Below are positions 16,812 through 26,300 of a stretch of 58,387 bases of DNA, in pieces. The position numbers were made by a program, and so were the translations under genes. This stretch comes from Syntrophomonadaceae bacterium. GTDB taxonomy: Bacteria; Bacillota; Syntrophomonadia; Syntrophomonadales; Syntrophomonadaceae. Each line of letters begins with the position of its first letter. The stretch's first letter is position 1. The DNA is taken from assembly GCA_028706315.1 (NCBI GenBank), contig JAQWBP010000003.1, positions 1-58,387 on the forward strand. Direction: 5' to 3'. Below the pieces are notes generated by a model. It ran no database searches. It was not told where the DNA came from and saw only the letters and a list, made by a program, of their open reading frames with translations.

Positions 16812-18065
16812 TTACATAAACATTGAAAACCCCTCTATTTCTCGAGTTTCCTCCTTAATCTGTATACCTGCTTTGTGAATAGCCTGCAGCACCCGATCGA
16901 AATTCGGAATAATGGTATGGCCCATTTGATCAGTAAACCAAATATAAATGGGCTTGCCACCATGACCACGAATTTCTAGTCCGTCATAGGCTGCGCTGGC
17001 TGCTAATAAAGCACTGCCAGCTGGCTGGGGAGAACTGCGTCCACCCACTAATGATAGCAGAGCCAGGGCTATAAATAGCTTGCGAAACCAACCCGGGTTT
17101 CTTAAAGAAACAAGCTCCACAGAGGCCATTTCATTAAAGCAGCATTCTCTAACGCCTTTAAATGTCACCAGATAGAGCGCCTCTGGAGTCAATTCAATCT
17201 GATAACTTGCATACCAGGCAGAGTAATAGAGCAGCAGCACGCCAAAAAGAGCGAAAAACCACATAATCAGACTAATCGGCCAGAGTCCGGTAACAGACTG
17301 CACGGTTCCCCCATTGATTAAAAAAGCTAATCCATAAAAAAGTACTAGTATAATGAGGGCCACAATGTCACCGGCTATAAGCCTGCCGCTGGCGTAAGCA
17401 ATATCCTCCGGCTGGCGCTTGCGACGAGGCAAAAATAAATAAAATAATAAACCTGTTATTATAAATCCTATACCTAATAGACGATAAGGATGATAAAGCC
17501 AGCCCGGTGCTGCCCTATAAGGTTTGGACATGGCCGTGACCGTAGATTGATAATCCTCATAGTCTAAGCGCAGGTAACTGGTTATCCCCTCATTATTCAC
17601 TGCAAGAAAAATTCTGGCATTTTCTGCCGGTACTAACCCCCACTCCTGATAAGGCAGTTCTTCTGGTTTAAAGAAAACTGGTACGGGCCTCGTTGGTTTC
17701 CAGAATGGATCTTTATCCTGCTTGCTAATTCTATTTTCATAAGGAGAATTATTCCATTGTCCATTACTGGCCAGGCTCACCTTTGCAAAAAAATCTGTCC
17801 ACTGCTCAGGATTAACTTCTTTAACGTTCCCTTCCGTCTTTAGCGCAATGTATTCTGTTAAAGGCAGCTGGCTGAGTCTTCGGTCTTCCCCGGTCACAAA
17901 TCCGCTGCTTGACTTCAGCTCATCAGCCTGCTCCTGTTCCCAGTCCACTGCTGTTACACTAATCATAGCTGGTGCCACATAGAAAAACAGCGCCAGCCCG
18001 ACCAGGATCCCCAGGAGCAGAGCCACCCGCCTCCACAGTTCTATCACACCTGATGCCGCCGTCAT
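16812..18065 (-). CDS. Multi-pass membrane protein of the giant-protein cluster
   Basis: A 417-residue protein starting MTAASGVIELWRR. It has an N-terminal membrane helix, an exposed domain of about 170 residues, a central block of three hydrophobic segments, another hydrophobic stretch (LFIALALLSLVGG), and a cytosolic tail of about 70 residues (GLEIRGHGGKPIYIWFTDQ) that may be a PH-like domain. The start at 18065 follows GGGGAGGA and comes 19 bases after the preceding gene. I do not recognise the family. Confidence 0.7.
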   Translation of the reverse strand: MTAASGVIELWRRVALLLGILVGLALFFYVAPAMISVTAVDWEQEQADELKSSSGFVTGEDRRLSQLPLTEYIALKTEGNVKEVNPEQWTDFFAKVSLASNGQWNNSPYENRISKQDKDPFWKPTRPVPVFFKPEELPYQEWGLVPAENARIFLAVNNEGITSYLRLDYEDYQSTVTAMSKPYRAAPGWLYHPYRLLGIGFIITGLLFYLFLPRRKRQPEDIAYASGRLIAGDIVALIILVLFYGLAFLINGGTVQSVTGLWPISLIMWFFALFGVLLLYYSAWYASYQIELTPEALYLVTFKGVRECCFNEMASVELVSLRNPGWFRKLFIALALLSLVGGRSSPQPAGSALLAASAAYDGLEIRGHGGKPIYIWFTDQMGHTIIPNFDRVLQAIHKAGIQIKEETREIEGFSMFM

Positions 18066-18084
18066 ACTGCAGTCCTCCCCTGTT

Positions 18085-19158
18085 CTAATAACTCTGGGTA
18101 CGGTCATCTTTGATATCGTTATAATTCGGGCACCATTTTATGATGGTGTTGGCTGCCTCCGTCAAATCGATTTTGGTCATGCCCGTCATTTTATAGTATT
18201 CAAAGGCTCCACCGGGTTCTACCACATACACGCTGCCCCGTCCCGGTGCATAATACGTGATGCTTCGATGCCCCACTGCCTGATTATCTTCCAGGAGCAG
18301 CAGACAGTTCTCGAATTTTGCAAAGCCCAGGTCGAGATCCACGCCCATGTCCATGACCTCATAGCTGATGGATCCGTATTCGGTATCATAGCTCCAGGTC
18401 TGTCCCACCGTCATATTGTTTTTTAATACCGGATAAATTTCAAAGGGAGATGCGTCCATGATGTAATAACTTCCATCGGCTCGTTCCACATAATGAAAAC
18501 CAAAGCCATATTCTTCTCCCATATCGATCCCCACTTCCACTTCGCTTACCCGCACCGATTCGTTGGGGACTGCCTGCCCGCTGATCCGATCAACGACCCC
18601 GGACATTCCATCGGGATAATTGACGAAAAAAGTGCACTTCAAGCCCGGTTCGGACAAATAGGTCGCCGCTCTGGTCAGATCTGCCTGTGACGCATTCTGC
18701 CCGCCGGCATTGGCGGCGGCAGGGCTGCCGTTGGTTGCCGTCTGTACAGGAGCATCGGTATCTCCGCCCGGTTTATCCTTGGAAAGCCACCAATATATTC
18801 CTCCACCCGCCAAGAATAATACGACCAGCAGCGAAACCATAATGATCAGGGCATTTTTGTTCCCGGCCGGCTTGGTCCCCAGCGGAGCATAGTTTCGGCC
18901 GGGCATGGGCCCAGCTCCTCCCGTTGGCGGGGTCGATGGAGCATAAGGCGCTGCCGGAGTCTGGGGCTGATGATAGTTCTGCTGCTGCGGCTGTTGATAA
19001 GTTGGTGCCACAGGGGGCGGCGTTACCGGCCGATCAGGCGCGGCAGGGGCCGCAGGCTTTTCTGCCATTGAATTGATGTCAAAGCCGCATTCGCCGCAGA
19101 ACCTGTCTCCCGGTGTCAATGGCGCTCCGCATCCCGGGCAGAATTTCAATTCACTCAT
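18085..19158 (-). CDS. Zinc-ribbon membrane protein with exposed C-terminal domain
   Basis: A 357-residue protein. An N-terminal zinc ribbon (FCPGCGAPLTPGDRFCGECG) is followed by a Pro/Gln-rich linker (about residues 35-95), one membrane helix (ALIIMVSLLVVLFLAGGGIY) and an exterior domain of about 210 residues with many aromatic and acidic residues. The layout is cytosolic ribbon, membrane, outside domain. It is one of three zinc-ribbon proteins in the cluster and lies 15 bases after the next one. Function unknown. Confidence 0.75.
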   Translation of the reverse strand: MSELKFCPGCGAPLTPGDRFCGECGFDINSMAEKPAAPAAPDRPVTPPPVAPTYQQPQQQNYHQPQTPAAPYAPSTPPTGGAGPMPGRNYAPLGTKPAGNKNALIIMVSLLVVLFLAGGGIYWWLSKDKPGGDTDAPVQTATNGSPAAANAGGQNASQADLTRAATYLSEPGLKCTFFVNYPDGMSGVVDRISGQAVPNESVRVSEVEVGIDMGEEYGFGFHYVERADGSYYIMDASPFEIYPVLKNNMTVGQTWSYDTEYGSISYEVMDMGVDLDLGFAKFENCLLLLEDNQAVGHRSITYYAPGRGSVYVVEPGGAFEYYKMTGMTKIDLTEAANTIIKWCPNYNDIKDDRTQSY

Positions 19159-19173
19159 ATCTTTCACTTCCTT

Positions 19174-20286
19174 TTATATAGGTGTTCCGCAGTTGGTACA
19201 GAATTTCTTGCCGGGTTTCATTTCCGCCCCGCACTGCCCGCAAAATTTCATCGCCGGCGCTTCCAGTTTGGCAGCTTTCGCGGGTACTGTGCCGCCGATC
19301 ACTTTTTGCAGGGCCTCGAGCCATTTCATCAATGTCTGGATAAGCTCCGGCAAGGTGTTTGCCTGGTGCCGAAACCGCGTATCACCGCCTGCCCCGCTCT
19401 CAAAGGAGAAGAGGTGATTGGCAAAAGCCGTGGGGCTTAGAAACATCCTGGAAAGGCTTTTTTCCTGCCCGTTGATCAAAGCTGTAGCCTGGCATCCTAC
19501 GGACCCCAGCCAGCTGGTAATGATCTCGGTGCCCATGATCCTCGAACGTTCCCCTAATGTCAATACGTTTTCATTGCTGGTCAAAAATCCCAGTTCTTCA
19601 ACTTTCTTAATGTGTTCCGGTTTCAAAGCGATATTGATCCCCTTCAGTCCGGGGGTGATCTCAAACATGGTGGGCAAGAGCCAGCGTTTGTCCTTACTGG
19701 CCAAGGCGCGTTTGAGCAGTTGGACAAAATCCTGGGTGCTGATGGCCAGATCCAAACCGCCCCGGTAATCCAGCATGCTTTCCATGTAGGAGCGGCGGTA
19801 AATGTCGATGCAGTGCAGGGCGCAAATCAGGACTTCCGTTGCCATAGTATCGGTGAATACGGGCTGGTAGGTGCTTACAGCTTTAGAAGCATAGATGTCT
19901 GACCACCATTCTAAAAACGATTCTTCATTGTCAAAAAACAGCAGCAAGAGGTTTCCGTCATTGCCTTGAAATTGCACCAAAACATCATTGTCTTCCAGGG
20001 ACAGAAAAGCATAATATGTTTCTTCCGCTGAACCGGCTCCCCCGCGGTTAAATTCGATTTTTAAATCCGGCGTCAGTAATTTTTTCGCAATTGATGAAAA
20101 GTTGGCACTTTCCACCAGCTGTTTGAAGAATTCCGAAGGACTGCTGGTCGCAGCCTGTTCAGCATGATAGCTGAAAGGCGAAAGCTGATTCCCGTTCAAT
20201 CCAGAGCGTCTGAACAAATGATCGATATCTGCCGGTGCCAGCTTGAATATCTCGACGTTACCCGGCTTTTCCATATTCATTTCCAT
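19174..20286 (-). CDS. Cytosolic protein with C-terminal zinc ribbon
   Basis: A 370-residue protein without clear membrane segments. Its last 25 residues are a zinc ribbon (FCGQCGAEMKPGKKFCTNCG). The rest resembles no family I can name. It contains alternating helical and sheet stretches and the segment FLSLEDNDVLVQFQGNDGNLLLLFFDNEESFLEWW. The start at 20286 follows AGGAGGC, 32 bases after the giant gene. Its position directly after the giant gene suggests a chaperone or export helper, but this is only inference. Confidence 0.65.
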   Translation of the reverse strand: MEMNMEKPGNVEIFKLAPADIDHLFRRSGLNGNQLSPFSYHAEQAATSSPSEFFKQLVESANFSSIAKKLLTPDLKIEFNRGGAGSAEETYYAFLSLEDNDVLVQFQGNDGNLLLLFFDNEESFLEWWSDIYASKAVSTYQPVFTDTMATEVLICALHCIDIYRRSYMESMLDYRGGLDLAISTQDFVQLLKRALASKDKRWLLPTMFEITPGLKGINIALKPEHIKKVEELGFLTSNENVLTLGERSRIMGTEIITSWLGSVGCQATALINGQEKSLSRMFLSPTAFANHLFSFESGAGGDTRFRHQANTLPELIQTLMKWLEALQKVIGGTVPAKAAKLEAPAMKFCGQCGAEMKPGKKFCTNCGTPI

Positions 20287-20318
20287 ATCAATGCCTCCTG
20301 ACTATTCTATTTCTCCCT

Positions 20319-23300
20319 TTATCTATGCGCTGTTCTGATCGCACCAATACGACTAGTTACTTTATTCAAAAAGTCCCCGGGTGATTCATATCCCAGTTCC
20401 TGCAAACGGACCGCTCTCGCCGCCGGCGAAAGATCATTGTTGTTGATGACAGCGATCGCCTGTTTCATGTTATCGGGCATGTCGGCTACATGGTAGCCCA
20501 TATTCCGGTAACTGCGTTCCACTGTTTCTGCAACACAAGCTGTTTTGCGCAATTGTTCCATGGCCTCGGTCTGATTCCGCATCACTTGTGCGGGAGTATC
20601 TCCTGCGTTCCAGTAATCATCAAATTTATGCTGTTCCATCAAAGATAATTGTTCCGGATCCAGCATGGTCCCCTGGCCTCGCTGGGTCAATTCATACCCG
20701 GTGGAAGGCCGCATCGGCCTGCCGTCGATCATCACTACATCGCCAGGGCCCAAGTGTTGCAGTTCCTCGGGAGTGGCTTCGATCATCGGCCTGCCCGGCA
20801 GGTCTCCATCCTCTATCCGCCAGTTACGCTGGTTGCTGAAATCTCGTCCGGCTGACAGATCGAACTGATCCATGGGGGCTTCTTCATGATGTTTGGCCCA
20901 TTGCCGGAATTGTGCCGCATCATCCATATTGGTCCAGTCTGTCTCCGGAAAACGTCGGCTGGCTTCTTCAACACTAAATCCTGAGTTTTCCGCAAAAGCT
21001 TTATAGTATGTGTCTTCCCACTCGGCTTTGGGGATCTCCACCCATTCAGGTCCATGCGGGCCATTCACCAGTCTTTCAGCAACTACATCGTTATCTGTAT
21101 TTATATTCCATGGATCCGGCTCAGTACCTGGTGTACGCACTGTTCTGCACCGTATATCGCCGGGACCATTCTGCGGATATCTGGTCCGCAGGTGATCTTC
21201 TACGGTCCGATAAGAGGGTTGATGTATACCCTCATCCATCGTACGATTGAATTCCAGCTGTATGCCGCGGGCCTCCTGCGTTGTCAGTTGGCTTCCCAGG
21301 CCATCCATTTCCTGAAGGTCTTTCAGCGTTCTCATGGAAGCCGGGTCGGATTTCATTTCCATGATATCCTGAACAGTCAGCGGTTCTCCCCGCTGGACCT
21401 TGTCTGCCAGATTCCAGTTTCTTTCCTCAGCCTGAAGCCTGTATTCATCATAGATCGCCTGGTTTTTGATCAACTCCTGCCGCCGGTTAGCCGGCAAATC
21501 ATCAAAATGATCCAGATTCTCCTGCATCGACCTTTCTGCTCTGTTAAGAGTGGCCGGATCAGATAAGACCTCATCAGGTGTCCTTCCTCCGCGGCTAAGG
21601 GGAAGATCATCCGGATCACCAGGCATATTATCTCCGCCTCCGGGAGGCCTTCCGCCAGGTTCCCCTGGTCCATCTCCACCTGCGGTTGAAGACTTCGCTG
21701 ATGCATCGCTCAAATCTTTCCCGGCTTTACCTGATCCTTTGCCTACATCAGCACCCGGTTCAGAAGTAGCTTTGCCTGCGCCTTTGGTCACATCATCGCC
21801 AGTGCCCGAAGCTGCTTTGCCGGTACCTCCTGCTAGATCGTCACTGGAACTTGATGCCGCTTTCCCGGTACTTCCCATCAGGTCATCGCCGCTGGAGGCC
21901 GCTTTACCGGTACCTTTGGCTATATCATCACTGCTTCCGGAGGCTGCTTTGCCTGTTCCCCGGGCTATATCATCACCGCCGCCGGATGCCGCTCTGCCTG
22001 CTCCGACACCGATATTATCACTGGCTGCTGCTGCTTTGCCTCCGCTTTCGCCTACATCAGACCAGCCTTCGGTCACAGATTTTGTGGCCCCGCCGGCCAT
22101 ATCTCCAGTGCTGCCGGAGGCTGCTTTTCCAGCTCCTTTAGATACGTCATCGAAAGAATCCGCTACCGATTTTAAGCCATAATCTGTTCTGGCCGTCCTC
22201 ACAATGTTATCTGCTGCTGCATCGCTGCCAATATCTACTAACCGTTTATTTATTTGATCGAGAGACTCTTCTGCTGATTCTCTGCTGACCATCCCTAATG
22301 CTTTGCTCCACATTTGGTTTTTAGCGCTGGCTTTTAACAGAGCTGTCTCGATAAAATCAGCTGACTTATTGCTAAAGGCTGGGAAGCGCTCAAACATCTC
22401 ACCCATGATTTTTCCGCCGGCCTCGCCTGCCAACCATCCCATTTCTTCTCCCAGGATAAATAGTCCAGCTGCTTTGGATACTGCTCTGAAATCAGATCCT
22501 CCTTTATCGATCTCATCCTTGATACGGTACATCGCTTCAGCTACATTCATAGCCCCGTCCAGGGTCACGTAAGTAAGACTCGCGCCTCCGGCCAACCCGC
22601 CGGTAGCGCCCATGATCATAAGTCTTGCCCCCATGCCCAGCCAGGATGTGCTGCCATCGGCTTTTTCTCCGGTTATTACTTCCTTGGCAGTGGCTGCATT
22701 GGCTTCCAGGGCCCAACCTAGGTTTTTAAACCAATCCTCTTCCCAGCGTTCTCCGGTATCACCAGAGGTTTTTCCCATTATGCGATTATCGATGACCCGG
22801 CGGATCTTATCCACTTTCTCTTGATCCAGTTCTTTCCCGGCCAGCATATCATCTTTAAGACCTTGGATCGCTTTGTCCACATCACCGGGGCCGCCTGGTT
22901 CTCCGATATTGTATTTATCAGCTGCCTTTTGCATTTGCTCCAGCTTGCGCCAATCCTCCAGGTTTTTGTCTATGGCTTTGCTGGTCGCATCCTCGCGTCT
23001 CGCCATCTTTTCCAGATCTATGGCAGCCTGGCGTTTATCTTCAGCCACATCCTGCTGCCAGGATTCGAATCTGCTGGGATCAAAATCATTGCCTGTCTCT
23101 GTGTTGACCCACTTTCCTGTCACAGCATTGAATTCGATTTCATAAGTCTGCCCGTCACCATCTCCTACCAGGATCTGTCGGTCTCCATGCTGGGGTCCCA
23201 TATATCCCGGTTCATATTCATAGGTGGAAGTAACTCCGGTTTCCGGATCTGTGTAATCAAAAGTATTGCCTGGCTGTGTTTCTGGGATTTGATCCCCGGG

Positions 23301-26300
23301 GAACTTTTCTTCGGGTTCAGTTCCTGGCCAGTCACTCTGGGGAATATCTTCTTCCGGGATCGGGATGCCGCCGGTCTGGTCCTCCGGCACCACATCATGA
23401 TTCTTCAAGGTATTCATGGGATCTTCCGGACCAATGACTCCAGTATCTTCTGTTGCTGGAATGGTGGTTTTTTCCGGTTCCGGCTGCGGTATCTCATCAT
23501 CCCAGGGTTTGGCACCGTATTTTTCCACCGTCCTATGATAGGGTTCTCCCAGGGGCGGTTTGGTCGGCTCCCAGGCTTCTTTTCGCCCGCCTAAGTCAAC
23601 AATTCCACCATCAAAGGGATTACGGGTATCTACATCAAATGGACTCCCTTCTCCATAAGGATTTTCTGACCAATGTAACCCGCTCCGGTCATAGCCATCG
23701 GCATTATATCCGCTCCAGTGATAACCATCCGCGCCATATCCCTGTTTATCAAATCCCCAGGGATCGCGGCCGCTGCGATTGTATCCTTCGAAATCAAAGC
23801 CGTCCCTATCATAGCCGTCCCGGTCATAGCCGTGCTCATTAAAGCCATTCTTGTCATAACCGTCTGCATCATAACCTTCTTTGGACTGACCTTCCCGATT
23901 ATAACCGTCTCGATCATAGCCCTCGGCATCGTAACCGGTGTTATCGTAGCCTTCACGATCCCATCCGTTCTCGTCAAATCCGTTACGGTCATAACCTTCT
24001 CGGTCCCATCCATCCTTGTTGAACCCTGCTTTGTCATAACCTTGTTTATCATATCCTTGGGCATCAAAACCGCTGCGGTTGAATCCCTTGCGGTCATAGC
24101 CATTTACATCATAGCCTTCCCGGTCAAAGCCTTCCGAGTCAAATCCATTGCGGCCGTATCCTTCACGGTCGAATCCTTCCTTATTGAAGCCCTCCCGGTC
24201 ATAACCTTCAGCATCGAATCCGGCTTTATTGAAACCTTCCCGATCAAGTCCTTCCTTGTTGAATCCTTCACGGTTAAAACCTTCTTTGTCAAAGCCCGCC
24301 TGGTTGAAGCCTTCACGGTCATAACCTTCAGCATCGAACCCGGATTTGTTAAATCCTTCCTGGTCATAGCCTGCTTTGTCAAAGCCTTCTTTGTCAAAAC
24401 CTGCCTGGTTGAAGCCTTCCTTGTCATAGCCTTCGGCATCAAACCCGGCTTTATCGAATCCTTCTTTATCAAAGCCTTGCCGGTCGAAACCTTCTTTGTC
24501 AAAGCCCGCCTGGTTGAAACCGTTCCTGTCATAGCCTTCGGCATCGAATCCGGCTTTATTGAAACCTTCCCGGTCAAAGCCCTCCTTGTTATAACCCTGC
24601 CGGTTAAAGCCTTCGGTATCATAACCATCACGCCCAAAGCCTTCCCGGTCATAACCCGTCTTATCAAATCCATCCCGGTTATAGCCCTCTTTATCATAAC
24701 CTTCAGTATTAAATCCGGCCTTATTGAATCCATCTTTATCAAAGCCTGCTTTGTCAAAACCCTCCTTGTCAAAGCCTGCTTGGTCGAAACCTTCAGCATC
24801 GAACCCATTGGCATCAAAACCTTCACGGTCATAACCATGCTTATTAAATCCATCTTTGTTGAAACCATCCCGGTCAAAGCCGTTACGATTGTAACCCGCC
24901 TGGTTGAATCCTTCCCGGTCGTAACCTTCCGCATCAAATCCATTCTGGTCAAAGGTTCCGTCGGCTTCAGCGGCAGTGGTCTCTTCTCCGCCTTGTTCTT
25001 CCACTCCAGCAGCCGCAGCTGCTTCTTCAGATCCAGGTCCCGTTTCCGTCCCCACGCTGTCTTCCGGGGAGCTGGAGTCGAGGAGGACTTCCGCATCTTC
25101 GTTATCCGTATACAGGTGTTCAGATTGGTCTGCGGCTGGAGCTCCCTGGCTGTCTTCAGCAGCAGCAAAGTGTGCTCCTTCTGCTTCCCCTTCTCTGGCA
25201 CTATACGCCTGAGGTTTCATTGGCTCCGCTTCGATCTCCATATCCGATCCTGATTTCGTAAACAGGGCTGCCTCATCCTCCGTCTCAATGATCATTCCAT
25301 TATCACCGGATGCTCCCGGTACGGGACTCTCTTCGAACATATCCGTGGTATCGATGTGGATACCCGTTTCTGTTCCCGGTTCCCTGATATCGATAGCTTG
25401 TTCATGCATATCGATCGTATCGATAAATATTTCCGGTCCCGGGTCATTGATCAAGGGTTCAGGCTGCACGAACAAACCGGCTTCTGCTTCCGTCTCGATG
25501 AAAATTCCCTTGTCACCATCTGCTCCTGTAGCCAGATTTCCCTCAAACATATCTGCAGTATCGATGTGGATACCCGTTTCTGTTCCCGGTTCCCTGATAT
25601 CGATGGCTTGTTCATGCATATCACTCGTATCGATAAAGATTTCCGGTCCCGGATCATTGATCAAAGGTTCGGGCTGCACGAACAAACCGGCTTCTCTTTC
25701 TGTTTCGATATAGATCCCCTGATCTGCTGGGGCTCCCTGGATGGCGCTGCCATGATACATATCCGCCGTATCGATCAAAATTTCTTCTTTGCCCCGGCGT
25801 CCCAACTGGTTGGTAGCTTGTGCCATCCCCGGCGCTCCCCCGCCGGTTCTGGGCGTTCCTCCTGCTCCGGGCAGTGGTCCCCCGCCAGTGGGATACATCG
25901 GTGTTCCGCCTGTCGGAGGAATGAATCCTCCGCCGCCTAAGCCGCCTAATGCTCCTAAGGCGGTCGCGATCAATCCGGGAACGACAACGCCAGTCACTGC
26001 TTCCGTTGTGTTGGATGGTCCGGGTATGCTGCCGACAGAACCAACTCCTGCCGGGCTGTGGCTGTGTCCAGCCGGATAGCTTCCCGGCATGGTCCCTGTA
26101 TCACCGGCAGCGGTGCCGGTCATTTCAAAATGAGGTGTAGCCAGCACATATCCCATGCCTTTTCCACCAGATTCTCTGTTCTGTGACCAGGTAGACGGAT
26201 CTGAGTCGATCACGGTATAGGTCCCGGCGGGAATGACGATATTCGGATAAACGAACCAATTAGCATTGGGTACCTCGCCTTGTCCCGGCGTTCCTACCGC

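Noticed and set aside
23667-24941. CRISPR-like regular repeat
   Set aside because: The period is 15 bases, codon-phased and without spacers, so it is a coding tandem repeat. No cas gene is present.
23718-25253. Long plus-strand open frame (511 codons) opposite the giant gene
   Set aside because: It is a mirror of the 15-base codon period of the repeat array on the other strand. The product is a hydrophobic low-complexity string without ribosome site, and the minus-strand frame has a signal peptide, good spacing and cluster context.
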